Below the pieces are notes generated by a model. It had not been told where the DNA came from and searched no databases. It saw nothing but the letters and a program-made list of their open reading frames with translations. Positions 24,261 through 35,000 of a stretch of 64,000 nucleotides of DNA are shown one piece after another. Position 1 is the first letter of the stretch; each line of letters starts with the position of its first letter. Source of the stretch: Eubacterium sp. (GTDB lineage: Bacteria; Bacillota; Clostridia; Lachnospirales; Lachnospiraceae); NCBI GenBank assembly GCA_017619835.1, contig JAFZRN010000039.1:18229-82228 (forward strand), given 5' to 3'. A program made the translations under genes and the position numbers.

Positions 24261-25394
24261 ATGAAGCCGAATAAGACCAATAAAAAATTCATGCTGTTAT
24301 CTGCTATCGGTATTTTTATGGTCGTGGATCATCATACTTTCACGGCCATAAATCTTTTTGGGGATTATATACCATATAATTCTTTCTTTATGCCCATGTT
24401 CGTATTTATTTCCGGATATTTCAACAATGTGGATTCGGATACGAAAATGGGTTCTTACACGTTAAAGAAAGTTAAGTCACTTCTGATCCCGTATCTGGGT
24501 ATCGCGTTCGCGGTATTTATATTCCAACAACTGATCAACTGGTTTAAGCTCGGGGAGATCGAACCGCTTCCCTCCGGGTATCTTCTTTATATGCTTGAGC
24601 GTGTCGTTACGTCGGGCTCGCCGTTTGCGCTTGTAACGCCTATGTGGTTTGTCATCACATTGTTTGCGACACTGATGATATATGCGCTTCTTAAAAAATT
24701 CCTGTATAAAATCTGGAACAGCTATGTGATGTTTGGAGTGTTTACGGTGCTCCAGCTGCTTGCCGTATATCTAGCGAAGAATGTCTCGGCTGAAGCTCTG
24801 CACTGGTTCCTGCTTTTGATGAAGGTCATGTTTTTCCTTCCGTTTCTTGAGCTGGGGAAAATATATAGAGACCATCTGGAGAAGAGGCATGCCGGACTGT
24901 CGGGTGGATGGAAGGTCGGCCTGATGGCGGCTTTGTTTTTCATAAATATGATCCGCACAATGTATCTGCCTGCAGCCTACGATGTTGCCTTTGATACCAT
25001 TGATGAACTCTCAGGGTTTACGAGCCCATTTATCGTGACACCGATGGTTTCATCAATAGTCGGAATCTTTTTCTGGCTTACGTTTGTGGATATCATCGGA
25101 AATGCGCTCTATGAGAGCCGCTTCATCAATTTCATGTCGAACAATACGTTCTGGATAATGGGATTTCATATCCTGTTTTTCAATATACTTAACTGTATTC
25201 TTTTGCTGGTCGACAGACTTCTCGGATTACCGTACTTTGACGCAGAAGCCTTCCGGGAGTCGGAATGGTATATGTGGGAGATCAGCCCCAATATAAAGCT
25301 TGCATATGTGCTGATCGGCATCCTTGGCCCGCTGGGGTTTAGGTGGCTGTTCGGTAAAGTTCAATCTGGAATTGATAGAATACGGAAGGGATGA
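24261..25394 (+). CDS. Acyltransferase family 3 membrane protein
   Basis: 377 residues, about ten membrane segments. The N-terminus AIGIFMVVDHHTFTAINLFG has His residues at the place of the acyltransferase-3 active site, followed by FMPMFVFISGYF. It resembles fucose-4-O-acetylase/OatA-like integral O-acetyltransferases lacking an SGNH domain. Acceptor unknown. Its 3' end overlaps the convergent gene on the minus strand by 56 bp. Confidence 0.8.
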   Translation: MKPNKTNKKFMLLSAIGIFMVVDHHTFTAINLFGDYIPYNSFFMPMFVFISGYFNNVDSDTKMGSYTLKKVKSLLIPYLGIAFAVFIFQQLINWFKLGEIEPLPSGYLLYMLERVVTSGSPFALVTPMWFVITLFATLMIYALLKKFLYKIWNSYVMFGVFTVLQLLAVYLAKNVSAEALHWFLLLMKVMFFLPFLELGKIYRDHLEKRHAGLSGGWKVGLMAALFFINMIRTMYLPAAYDVAFDTIDELSGFTSPFIVTPMVSSIVGIFFWLTFVDIIGNALYESRFINFMSNNTFWIMGFHILFFNILNCILLLVDRLLGLPYFDAEAFRESEWYMWEISPNIKLAYVLIGILGPLGFRWLFGKVQSGIDRIRKG

Positions 25395-25887
25395 TCATCA
25401 CTATCCATTTAAGATTTAGAAATGTGTTCGCTATATCCGGTCTCTTTGTTTCGGAAAGTGATATATAGAAGTTGTTGAAAATGTCGTCGCCAAAGTTTTT
25501 CAGCATCGCATCATAATATAGCCCTGTTGCTCTTGTGATGAGGTAGATATTGGCGATTAGGGCGATGACGAAGACGATGATCGTCCACATATTGGGAGTG
25601 GGGCAGGCCATGAGACGCCCGAGAATGATAAGACCGGCAAAATAAAATATGGAATAAAGACCGCTCCCGATAGCTGAGAAAGCTATATAGCCTTCGTGGC
25701 TGTGAATGTGATTGAGAAGAATATATACGAGAAGCTTCTCATATAGTACGGTGAGCATGAATATATAGATGGCGCCGAAAATTATCGGAACACGCAGCTC
25801 GACCCCGGAGTTATTCCTGAACTTCGGGTCACATGCAATCCCGATAAAAAGTAGATATGTAAGAAAAATAAGAATATAATGTAGCAT
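25339..25887 (-). CDS. Hypothetical multi-pass membrane protein
   Basis: 182 residues on the minus strand from ATG at 25887, chosen because GGGAG precedes it. About five hydrophobic segments (LHYILIFLTYLLFIGIACDP, VPIIFGAIYIFMLTVLY, GSGLYSIFYFAGLIILG, WTIIVFVIALIANIYLI and a C-terminal one). No family recognised. Tail-to-tail overlap with the acyltransferase gene; its 5' side faces a REP-like repeat and the divergent CDF gene. Confidence 0.65.
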   Translation of the reverse strand: MLHYILIFLTYLLFIGIACDPKFRNNSGVELRVPIIFGAIYIFMLTVLYEKLLVYILLNHIHSHEGYIAFSAIGSGLYSIFYFAGLIILGRLMACPTPNMWTIIVFVIALIANIYLITRATGLYYDAMLKNFGDDIFNNFYISLSETKRPDIANTFLNLKWIVMIIPSVFYQFQIELYRTAT

Positions 25888-25914
25888 ATAATTTATCTCC
25901 CGCCACCAGTATAA

Positions 25915-25964
25915 CATGAAACTCGGGGACGGGGGAAGAGTTGCAAAATGAAACTTAGGGACGG
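25915..25964. repeat. REP-like dispersed repeat, copy A
   Basis: Two imperfect units around AACTCGGGGACGGG joined by GAGTTGCAAAATGAA. The same composite sequence occurs at 40276-40339. Here its last unit has changed to GGGACGGAGG, which supplies the ribosome binding site of the CDF gene. The pattern matches the short dispersed repeats mobilised by REP-associated transposases in Bacillota; no transposase is in this window. Confidence 0.75.
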
Positions 25965-25973
25965 AGGTCCGCT

Positions 25974-26870
25974 TTGGAAAAGTACAGCAAAGAAGAACAG
26001 AATATAATTAATAAAGTTTCCGCTGTCGGCATCTTTGGAAATGTCGTCCTGGCGGCTTTCAAACTGGTATCCGGACTTGTCGGAAAATCCGGTGCGATGG
26101 TCTCGGATGCTGTGCATTCACTTTCCGATGTCTTCGCGACACTGATCGCATATTTCGGTGTGACTATCTCGAAGCGTCCGGAAGATAAGGAGCATCCTTA
26201 CGGGCATGAAAGACTCGAATGCGTAGCCTCCCTGATCTTAGGACTTATCCTTGCGGGAACCGGAATCGGAATCGGTTACTCGGGTATTCAGAAGATCCTT
26301 TCGCCCGAAGATCTGGAGATTCCTACCATGCTTCCGCTCATTGCGGCGATAGTTTCGATCCTTGTTAAAGAAGGAATGTTCTGGTACACGATGTACTATG
26401 CGAAGAAGCTTGATTCATCGGCTTTTAAAGCAGATGCCTGGCACCATCGTTCGGATGCCATATCTTCGGTAGGCTCCTTCGTCGGTATCGGGCTTGCAAA
26501 GCTCGGCTTTCCTGTAATGGATCCGATCGCGAGTATCATCATCTGCGCCTTCATCCTGAAGGTTGCTTTCGACATAGCGAAGGATGCGATAATCAAGATG
26601 CTCGACACCTCCTGCGATAAGGACCTGGAAGAAAACTTCCGAGGTTTCATCCTGGACCAGCCGGGTGTTAAGGGGATAGATCTTCTGCAGACGAGGCAGT
26701 TCGGCAACAAGGTTTATATCGACCTCGAGATAGCGGTCGACCGGAACATATCCCTTATCGATGCACATAGCATTGCAGAGGATGTTCACGATAGCGTAGA
26801 GAGGGAATTTCCGAACGTAAAACATATCATGATACATGTTAATCCCGAAGAGGAAAAAAATAACGGGTGA
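25974..26870 (+). CDS. Cation diffusion facilitator (CDF) family metal exporter
   Basis: 298 residues, TTG start at 25974 with GGAGG six bases upstream. Six membrane helices. The metal site residues are visible in HSLSDVFATLIAYFG (helix 2; D-x3 pattern) and DAWHHRSDAISSVGSFVG (helix 5), with the cytoplasmic HPYGHERLECVASL. The C-terminal ~90 residues (LDQPGVKGIDLLQTRQFGNK onward, ending HIMIHVNP) form the CDF dimer domain. It exports Zn2+, Mn2+, Fe2+ or similar ions. Full length, unlike the remnant at 221-361. Confidence 0.9.
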   Translation: MEKYSKEEQNIINKVSAVGIFGNVVLAAFKLVSGLVGKSGAMVSDAVHSLSDVFATLIAYFGVTISKRPEDKEHPYGHERLECVASLILGLILAGTGIGIGYSGIQKILSPEDLEIPTMLPLIAAIVSILVKEGMFWYTMYYAKKLDSSAFKADAWHHRSDAISSVGSFVGIGLAKLGFPVMDPIASIIICAFILKVAFDIAKDAIIKMLDTSCDKDLEENFRGFILDQPGVKGIDLLQTRQFGNKVYIDLEIAVDRNISLIDAHSIAEDVHDSVEREFPNVKHIMIHVNPEEEKNNG

Positions 26871-26886
26871 GTCAATCGACTCACCC
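26865..26886. terminator. Bidirectional terminator between convergent genes
   Basis: A 9-bp stem (GGGTGAGTC 26865-26873 with GACTCACCC 26878-26886) and a 4-base loop. The plus-strand copy overlaps the CDF stop codon and is followed by ATTTTAAT. On the minus strand a run of eight T follows shortly after, serving the lipoprotein gene. Confidence 0.8.
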
Positions 26887-26920
26887 ATTTTAATGCTCAT
26901 AATATTATTGCTCATATTAT

Positions 26921-27964
26921 CTATTTCAGCGATTCAGTGAATTCAAGTATCAGCGCATTCGTGTCAACCTTATTGATATCAGCGCTCGGCCATGAGTGGC
27001 GGCCGTCCTTTACGAAGAGATCCCAAACCTGATTCTTCTTTCCGTCTGCTGAATACTTCTTCAGCTCGCCCTTTTCAAGCACGACAATTTCGGAAGATGA
27101 TAGCCCGGATGAGGTTGCCCAGTAATCCATAACGTCCTCGATCGCCGGATCCTTGGAATGCTCGACACTTCCGTCGGTGTATTTTGGAACAATGTCGTCC
27201 TTCTCGCCCGTGATCTGGAAGAAGCTCACGTCATTAGTCTCATTCCTGTTCTCCCATACGGACTCGGCCATCTTTCCCGCAACACTGATGAAGCCCGAAT
27301 AGGTTCCATCATTTTCCATTGCAAGGCGGTGGATCATGAATGCTCCGTTACTGAAGCCGCCTGCATATATCCTGTCCTCCGCAAATGAGTACTCCTGCTT
27401 CATATAATTAGCAAGTGCAATGAGGAATCCTACATCGTCATTACCCTCAGCGCCGATTCCGGAATTCCATCCTATAGAGGAGGTTGCATCGTTCGGATTG
27501 GATGAGCCGGTCACATAGAGGACTCCGTAACCTGCCGCATTTGCATCAACATCCATATTGGTCTTTGACTTCATCGTCTCCGCCGATTCGCCGTAGCCGT
27601 GAAGGAGTACAATGAGTGGTGCGCCGGCAGTTTCTTCCGGGGCACAAAGTATAAAGTCGTGCTCAACACCGTCATAGGTGCAGGTATATTTTCCGTCGCC
27701 GGCATCCGTCACACTTGCGATATCGTAGATGACTCTTTCCACCTTCTCAGGAGCTGCCTCAGCAGAATCTTCGGCTGCATCATCAGCGCCCTCGTCAGCA
27801 GCATCGGCATCCGGAACTTCCTCAGCCGCCTCTTCACTCACTGCCTCGGTCACTACCTCAGTATCCTTCTCGGAAGCAGTATCGGTGGCGGCGTCATTTC
27901 CACCACACGCACACATGGAAAAAACTAACCCTAGTGATAATAAAACCGCTAATCTCTTTTTCAT
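26921..27964 (-). CDS. Lipoprotein esterase of the PHB-depolymerase/feruloyl-esterase (LpqC) type
   Basis: 347 residues. Signal peptide with lipobox-like end (SLGLVFSMCACGG), so the mature protein is probably lipid-anchored outside. Residues ~25-75 are an acidic Ala/Glu/Asp linker (EEAAEEVPDADAADEGADDA). The catalytic domain shows LIVLLHGYGESAE, the nucleophile elbow GGFSNGAF, the Asp in TGEKDDIVP and the His in DGRHSWP. Family members hydrolyse short-chain esters such as feruloyl or acetyl groups on plant polysaccharides, which suits a fibre-degrading gut or rumen bacterium. Confidence 0.85.
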   Translation of the reverse strand: MKKRLAVLLSLGLVFSMCACGGNDAATDTASEKDTEVVTEAVSEEAAEEVPDADAADEGADDAAEDSAEAAPEKVERVIYDIASVTDAGDGKYTCTYDGVEHDFILCAPEETAGAPLIVLLHGYGESAETMKSKTNMDVDANAAGYGVLYVTGSSNPNDATSSIGWNSGIGAEGNDDVGFLIALANYMKQEYSFAEDRIYAGGFSNGAFMIHRLAMENDGTYSGFISVAGKMAESVWENRNETNDVSFFQITGEKDDIVPKYTDGSVEHSKDPAIEDVMDYWATSSGLSSSEIVVLEKGELKKYSADGKKNQVWDLFVKDGRHSWPSADINKVDTNALILEFTESLK

Positions 27965-27983
27965 ACTTTCAACCTCATAAAAC

Positions 27984-28685
27984 CTAATCTAATACTATCC
28001 CCTTCAGCAGATCTCCCAGCGATGTTGACAGCTCCTCTGATTCAGGAATCACCACATCTTCATTGGCTACCTCCTCCTCGGGATTATCGATGAGAGCCTT
28101 TATGGAAAGCGAGATCTTGCCTTCCTTTATATCGATGACCTTGACATCAACATCCTGGCCGACCTTCAGCACAACCTTCGGATGCTTGATCCTCTGGTGT
28201 GAGATCTGCGATATATGAACCAGTCCGGATATGCCGTCACCGAGATCTATAAATGCGCCGTAATCCTTGATGGTAGCAACAGTACCGTGAAGCACCTGTC
28301 CGATCTTAACATCGGAAAGCTTCTTCTGTCTGCTTAACTCCTGCCTCTCCCTCAGTATCTCCTTGGCGGAAAGGATAAGCTTGTCCTCATCCATATTTGC
28401 CTCGAAGACCCTGACCTCCAGCTCCTTTTCAAGGAACGGATTACAGTCGTCTATTCTTTCAAGTGTTAATTTGGAAATGGGTATGAAGGCTCTTATGCCC
28501 TCAAAGTCGGCAACCACGCCGCCCTTCACTATACCGTTAACGGTAACAGTGATATTTTCCTGTGACTCCTTAAGCTCTTCGGCTTTCTTCCATGCGAGAA
28601 GAGTATCTGTGTCATGAACTCCGTCGCCCATCAGGCTGTAAGAGTCTTCCAGCATCTTCTCATAGTCTTTCATTGATTCTTCCAT
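27984..28685 (-). CDS. S1-domain RNA-binding protein (short ribosomal-S1-like)
   Basis: 233 residues, ATG at 28685 with GGAGG upstream. Two S1 beta-barrels: residues ~46-112 (ITVTVNGIVKGGVVADFEGI, RAFIPISKL) and ~124-196 (IGQVLHGTVATIKDYGAFID, GLVHISQISHQRI). An acidic C-terminal tail follows. It is shorter than true ribosomal S1 and probably binds mRNA or modulates translation or RNA decay. It is followed by the lipoprotein gene on the same strand. Confidence 0.85.
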   Translation of the reverse strand: MEESMKDYEKMLEDSYSLMGDGVHDTDTLLAWKKAEELKESQENITVTVNGIVKGGVVADFEGIRAFIPISKLTLERIDDCNPFLEKELEVRVFEANMDEDKLILSAKEILRERQELSRQKKLSDVKIGQVLHGTVATIKDYGAFIDLGDGISGLVHISQISHQRIKHPKVVLKVGQDVDVKVIDIKEGKISLSIKALIDNPEEEVANEDVVIPESEELSTSLGDLLKGIVLD

Positions 28686-28877
28686 TTTTTCGGCCTCCTT
28701 TAAAACCTAAGCCCTTTTGCTTTTGTAATTCTATCAGACGAAGTCGTCTTATGCAATTGAAGTTTTTTTGAAGTGTCACAAAGAAAATTTTTAAAAGTGA
28801 TACATTCATGATACAACCTCATATTACAATGCGAGTATGATCAGAAAAATATAGGTATTTTTCGATGAGGTGAAACT

Positions 28878-30476
28878 ATGAAGAGATTATATAGAAAAAG
28901 CAGAAAAGTACTGGCTGTGATCCTGGCCGTTGGCCTCGTCATTTCCATGACCTCATGCGGACAGAAAGAAGCGGAAAGTATTGACGAATATGGCGGAAAA
29001 GAAGTGTCGCCCACCGCTGCTTCAGATACTGATGATAACGGCTTTGATGTAAGTGATGCTGTCACATCCAACGGTAAGACCCTGAGGGAATTCTTTGGTC
29101 AATTTATCTATTGGGATGATCTTTTCACTTATCAGAATAAGGAAATAAAAGTCCATATCGCTTCTGAAATTCCCGATGAGGACGGACTTGGTGTTTATAG
29201 TATCAATAATACTGTGGACGACTCACAGGAAGCTGCTCTTCTTGACAGACTGTTTGATGATGAACCAGAGAAGATAGAAGAGCTGGGTTACACAAATGAG
29301 ACGGACTATATCATGCATCTTTACAGGCTGAGAAGGTTAACCGGAGAGCTTTCGGGTAATTTCTCATACTCCTATAAGGTTATCGATTCATCTTTTGAGG
29401 ATAAGTTTCAATGGACTGATAATGCTAATTATTCTATCCACATGTATAAAGGAAAGTACCAGGGAATCGATTATGGTCTTATTCTGGCATATGACTATTT
29501 TGCAGGAGTAAGATATATAACTTTTCTTCCCGTAAGCATAAAAGATTATTATCCTGAGTTTAACTTTAAAACCCTGATGATAGAAGGAACAGAGGACGTC
29601 ATGGGTAATACCTTTGATATTAAGAATAAATGCCCGCTGTCTCCGGATGGAGTGAAGGATCAGGCCTTAGAATTTATGGAGTCAGAGCTGGGCATTACAG
29701 GATATACATGTAAGGTTTCAAATAATCATGAGGGTTATGTCACTAATATGAGTGAAATGACACCTTCGTTATATTATGGCATTCCGAATACCGATTGCAT
29801 ATCTATGCTTAGATTTTCGGATAGTGATTATATCAGTACAGATAAGGCTGCTCAGGACAGCTCAAGTTTAAGACATAATTTTATCCTTGCCGAGCAGGAA
29901 GATATCGCTGCAGAATATGCTGCGGATCATCAGGGGACGGATGAAATCCAGGCTGTATGGTTGGCTGCCGAATCTGACAGGGTTAATGAGGATGTAGAGC
30001 TATATACAGATGGCTATGCAGTATATCTTGAGAATCCATTCCAGATAGATTATGACGTTGATGATCTTTTTATCAATATTGAAGGCGGCCAGATATTAAT
30101 GTCGCAGACTGTTGGGTGTGATAACTTGGGTTGCATAATGGTCACTTCAAAGGGATTATTCGGAGCTGATATCAGACTGGGCGCAGATGTATATGATGTC
30201 ACTGATAATGTTGAACTTCTCAGCTTTGAAAAGATGAAAGAAGCTCTTAAAAATGCGCTTGAAAATGAGGTCGATCTGAGAAAAATTGCTGCAGATAAAA
30301 TTGATATACCACAGGTACTGCTAAACTACGCCATGGTAGTTGATGAAGATGATAGCAGCCTGATCTCCATGGTTCCGGTCTGGGAGTTCAGACTCGTTTA
30401 CGGTGAAAGAGTAGATAATATCCAGATAAATGCAATGGATGGATCGGTAGTTGATGCATCTTTGTTCGAGGGGTGA
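28878..30476 (+). CDS. Secreted lipoprotein, paralogue 1
   Basis: 532 residues. Signal peptide RKVLAVILAVGLVISMTSCG with Cys27 as the likely lipid anchor. The mature part has no family I recognise. It is acidic, mixed alpha/beta, and shares its order of blocks with the next gene: DEYGGKEV, LREFFGQ, DEDGLGVY, NETDYIMHLYRLR, HMYKGKYQGIDYGLILA, ITFLPVSIKDYYP and VPVWEF near the end. The two genes are tandem duplicates. Confidence 0.75.
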   Translation: MKRLYRKSRKVLAVILAVGLVISMTSCGQKEAESIDEYGGKEVSPTAASDTDDNGFDVSDAVTSNGKTLREFFGQFIYWDDLFTYQNKEIKVHIASEIPDEDGLGVYSINNTVDDSQEAALLDRLFDDEPEKIEELGYTNETDYIMHLYRLRRLTGELSGNFSYSYKVIDSSFEDKFQWTDNANYSIHMYKGKYQGIDYGLILAYDYFAGVRYITFLPVSIKDYYPEFNFKTLMIEGTEDVMGNTFDIKNKCPLSPDGVKDQALEFMESELGITGYTCKVSNNHEGYVTNMSEMTPSLYYGIPNTDCISMLRFSDSDYISTDKAAQDSSSLRHNFILAEQEDIAAEYAADHQGTDEIQAVWLAAESDRVNEDVELYTDGYAVYLENPFQIDYDVDDLFINIEGGQILMSQTVGCDNLGCIMVTSKGLFGADIRLGADVYDVTDNVELLSFEKMKEALKNALENEVDLRKIAADKIDIPQVLLNYAMVVDEDDSSLISMVPVWEFRLVYGERVDNIQINAMDGSVVDASLFEG

Positions 30477-30481
30477 TATGT

Positions 30482-32065
30482 ATGGTTAAAAGGATTTATA
30501 AGAGGGGACTCGCTGCAGCAATGGCAGCATGCATGATATTTGCAATGCCTTCCTGTGGCAATAAAGAGATAGAATCCGTAAATGAATATGGCGGAGAAAC
30601 AGTTGCCGATGTTCCTGTGACTGATCTCGAAACAGACGGAACTCAGGAAAAAGAGAAAAAGTATTCCGGAGAAAACTTAAAAGAATTTTTCGGAGAAACC
30701 GTATCCTGGCAGGAAGTGATAAATGTTCAGGACAGAGAGGTTGATGTTGATATAACAAGCAATATTCCGGATGCTGAAGGTCTTGGCGTATATGAAGTTG
30801 AAGATTTTGAGCTCGATGCTGATTCCGAAGAGGCTATAGTGAAGAACCTTTTCGGCGACACCGCCGAGAGACTTGAGCAGCTCTCATATGTAAATGAGAC
30901 CGATTATATAATGCAGCTTTATAAGCTGAGACAGATCTCGGCTTATCTTACCAATGATCCGAATGAATTCAATTATATGTATAATGTGATAGATGCATCA
31001 TATGATAAAACCTTTAAGTGGGATGATGTAGGAGGTACATTCATTCACATGTATCAGGGGAAATATAATGATATAGACTATGTTCTTATTCTTGCGGGAA
31101 GTGATTTCTTTGAAGAAACATACATCAATTTTCTTCCTGTCAGCATAAAAGATTATTTTCCCGATAAAAACTATAAAACCGTATTGTTCGGAGCTTCTAA
31201 AGATAATCAGGGACAAAGCTTGTCAGCTGATAATCAGTGCGGCATGTCCGAGGATGGCGTTAAGGAAAATGCGATAACATTTCTTAAGGATGATATTGGC
31301 ATAAACATGTTTGATAATATGCTTACGGAAAACCCGGAATCATATCAGATATTTCTCTCCACTATGACACTTGCATTAAAAGATGGAGAGTCGGACCCGA
31401 ACAGCATGTCTACAATGATCTTCTCGGATGACGATTATATCACTGCATATGCAGGACTTAATGGAAATGATGCCTACAGGCACAGTATGATCCTCGGTGA
31501 ACAAAATGATCTTGCGCAGGAATATATGGATGGAAATTCGGATACAGACGATCCGGCAATTGCTGCCATTAAATCTTCGGAAGTAGCGACTTCGAGTGGC
31601 AAAGGTCTTGAGCATGACGGATATGCCATATATCTGACGGCACCTTTTAGTCTGCCGGCACCCCAGGAGGAACCTGTGGAAGGAGTCGTATACTATTCAG
31701 GCCCGATTTCCAGAGGCACCGGATGTATAATGTTCACGCATAAAGGCTTTTTCGGAGCTGATCTGTTGTTATCGGACAAAGTAACCAACGTTACGGAAAA
31801 TGTTGAGCTTCTCGGATTTGAAAAGATCAAAGAATCATTTCGCTATGTACTTGAGAATAGTGTCGATTTAAGGAATTTCGGAATTCATGATTCCTATAAG
31901 ATAACAAGGGCATACTTATCTTATGGTGCGGTATATGATAACACGGAGGATATCGGTGGTGCGGTAACCATGGTACCTGTATGGAACTTCAGTGTCAGAT
32001 CGGGAGAGAATAACGGAGAGATCATGATCAATGCGATCGATGGCTCATACGTTAGAGGATATTAA
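30482..32065 (+). CDS. Secreted lipoprotein, paralogue 2
   Basis: 527 residues from ATG 30482 (AGGGG 8 bases upstream; an upstream GTG at 30473 overlaps the previous stop). Signal peptide with lipobox-like AMPSCGN. It repeats the block order of paralogue 1: NEYGGETV, LKEFFGETVSW, DAEGLGVYEV, NETDYIMQLYKLR, HMYQGKYNDIDYVLILA, INFLPVSIKDYFP and VPVWNFSV. Function unknown. The following protease gene is only 21 bases away, so lipoproteins and protease may be produced together. Confidence 0.75.
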   Translation: MVKRIYKRGLAAAMAACMIFAMPSCGNKEIESVNEYGGETVADVPVTDLETDGTQEKEKKYSGENLKEFFGETVSWQEVINVQDREVDVDITSNIPDAEGLGVYEVEDFELDADSEEAIVKNLFGDTAERLEQLSYVNETDYIMQLYKLRQISAYLTNDPNEFNYMYNVIDASYDKTFKWDDVGGTFIHMYQGKYNDIDYVLILAGSDFFEETYINFLPVSIKDYFPDKNYKTVLFGASKDNQGQSLSADNQCGMSEDGVKENAITFLKDDIGINMFDNMLTENPESYQIFLSTMTLALKDGESDPNSMSTMIFSDDDYITAYAGLNGNDAYRHSMILGEQNDLAQEYMDGNSDTDDPAIAAIKSSEVATSSGKGLEHDGYAIYLTAPFSLPAPQEEPVEGVVYYSGPISRGTGCIMFTHKGFFGADLLLSDKVTNVTENVELLGFEKIKESFRYVLENSVDLRNFGIHDSYKITRAYLSYGAVYDNTEDIGGAVTMVPVWNFSVRSGENNGEIMINAIDGSYVRGY

Positions 32066-32086
32066 AAAAATGAAAGGAGTATTATT

Positions 32087-35000
32087 ATGAGAAAAGGGGG
32101 ACTGTTGCTTGGACTCAAGGCCGGTGTATTGGCACTCTGTCTGGCTGCATCAATACCATTTAGTGTAAATGCGGCTACAGTAGTTAAACCGGATGGAACA
32201 GGTCTTGATGAAAGCAAGATGACACAGGAAGAAAAGGAGGGGTATGAGCTTACTAAGAAATACTCAAAGACTCTTCCGAAGATCAATCCAAATTCACACA
32301 TTCCGTCAAGGTACTTTTCCAGCAGGAAAAATAAACTAAACAGAGTACCGGATTTGGAGTCAAAGTATATTAGCAAAATAAGCTTACCGGTAAAGGATCA
32401 GAATATAACCGGTACATGCTGGTGCTTTTCTATGCTCGAGGCTTCTGAGCAAAGCATCTTAAGCAAGTCGGGAGCCAAATCAGTTGATCTTTCCGAATAT
32501 CAGGAATCATACTTTATCTATAACCAGAACGGTGACAAGCTTGGTCTTTCAAATGACTCGGTAGAGGCACCTATGACTGAAGTGGGCGGAATCGAATACT
32601 ATAGTTTAGGAGCTACAGTTCTGAGTGGACTGTTCTCCTCTACAAAGGGAGTCGGATTAATAGATGAAAACGACGCAAAGTTTACCGATCTTATCGACAG
32701 GCTTCATGATGAAGATAAGGCAGTACTATCTGAAGACTATTACTATAACCATAATAAGTATACTGTATCGGGAATAAAGATTCTTGATACCGTTAAACAA
32801 AGAAATGAAGTGAAGCAATATATCAAAGAATATGGTGCTGCTCAGACTTCATACATGCACTATGATGAGTGCTTTGATTACAGCACATATGGATATTATC
32901 ATGCTGAGGAGATTCCCGTATTCTGGGGCGGCGGTCATGCTGTAGCAATCGTAGGCTGGGATGACAACTATTCAAAGGATAACTTTGCATATTCTCCCGA
33001 ACATGATGGCGCTTGGCTTATAAAGAATTCATGGGGAGATATCTGGGGTCTGGATGGTTATTTCTGGATGTCATATGATGAGCCATCAATCGGTTCGGCA
33101 ATCTTCTTTGATCTTGAAGAGGCAGACAGCTACGATAACATTTATCAATATGATGGTACATTATCGGAGAATATCATCTCAGGCTATCTTACAGGTGCAA
33201 ATGTTTTCGAGGCTCAGAATGATGAGATACTTGGTTATGTTTCATTCTTCACAGTACAGGACAAAACTAATTACGAAGTAAGCATCTATAAGAATCCTGC
33301 AAATGGTAAGCCAAACGGTGGAACCCTTCTTGAAAAGCTGGAAGGATCCATCGATCATATGGGTTATACAAAACTTAAACTGAAATCTGAATACAAGATC
33401 AATAAGGGAGAAAAGTTCTCGGTTGTTGTTAAACAGACAGTAGATGGAAAAGCAGCAGATATATATTGTGATGAATCCGGCGATCTGATCTATGTCAAAA
33501 ATAACAGTGTATCAAAGCCGGGAGAATCATATGCTTCTAAGGATGGAAATACCTGGGAAGATTTATCTGCAAGCGGAAACAAGAATCTCAGGATCAAAGC
33601 ATTTACCAGGATTAATGAATCAGTAAGCGGTTCGAATCTTTCTTTTGAAAAAGATATATATGAATTGAAGATCGATGAAACTGTAGCAACGAAAGTTAAG
33701 CTTGATGGAAATATCGCTAACGGAAAAGCGAAGTTTGAATATTCCATAGATGATGACGAGATTGCATCAGTTGATTCGAGAGGCCTTATAACAGGTAAGA
33801 TTGCAGGTGAGACAACGCTTACGGTTAAGTATAAAGACAACCAGGTTGCGACTACAACGATCAAGGTGGATTTTGAAGGCTCTGTAAAAACCATAAAGAT
33901 CAGTAAAAAGAGTGGTTATGCAACCAAAGAAAATCCTCTGGCAGTAAGCGTTGGCAGTATGAATCCGCTTGAGTTCACTGTAACTCCGAAAACATATAAG
34001 AATAAAGTTCATTTCGAAGTAGAGGCATTAAGTGAAGGCATAGATCCTCTGGAGGTTGTCAACTCATATAATGCATGCAATCATATATTCTACAAAGAAG
34101 GACTTTATAAGGTTATTGTAAGTATAGAAGATCAGGGTGATATTAAGGGCTCTTCAGAGGAGTTCTATATAAATGCAAAACTTGATTCGATAAACTGCGG
34201 CAGCGACATTTCAAAGATAGCTGAAGAACCTTATGAACCAAGTATGAGCAGAATCTACAGATTCAGCGATCCCGATTGTGAAGGATATAGGTTTACGATT
34301 GAGGGCAAGATAGAAGAAGGTTACGATTTCCTTCTTGTAGCAGGTCTTGATGATCCTGAACGCACAGATCAGGAGATCTTTGACGGACTGATGACATGGG
34401 ATGGCGTAGAAGGAGTTGATCTTGTGGCAGAAGTGACAGGAGATCTGGGAGAAGATTATACTGTTACGGCACCATATAAGTATGTTGCATTTTTATTCAT
34501 CAGTGATGAAACGATTAATGGTAATTTCAAGGTAACAAAGGTTGAACCGCTTATACTGCCTTATCAGATATCAATGAATAAAGCTGATCTGACTATCGAA
34601 GCAAAAGCTGGTGAAAACATTGAAAAACAGATATCTATTCTTCCTGAAGGGGCTTCTTTAGATGATATATATATAGATGTTTCTGATAGTAATATTGCCG
34701 ATGCATCATTTGATGATGGCAAGCTGGTGATAACACCCAATAAGGTTGGTTCCACTACTATTATTCTTGGAGTAGATACCGGTTATGATGATGAGACAGA
34801 TTTTGAATCAGAGTATGAAGAGGATGGAAGTACTATATCAGGAGCGCATATCAAGATAACTGTGAATGTAACATCAGGTAAGGATCTTCCTGATCATCTC
34901 GCATTTGTTGATGAAGATAATGATGAGATTACAAATATTACCGTTGAAAGAAATGCTGTTACCAAGCTTGGATTAAACAGTGATGCATGGGAAGATTATC

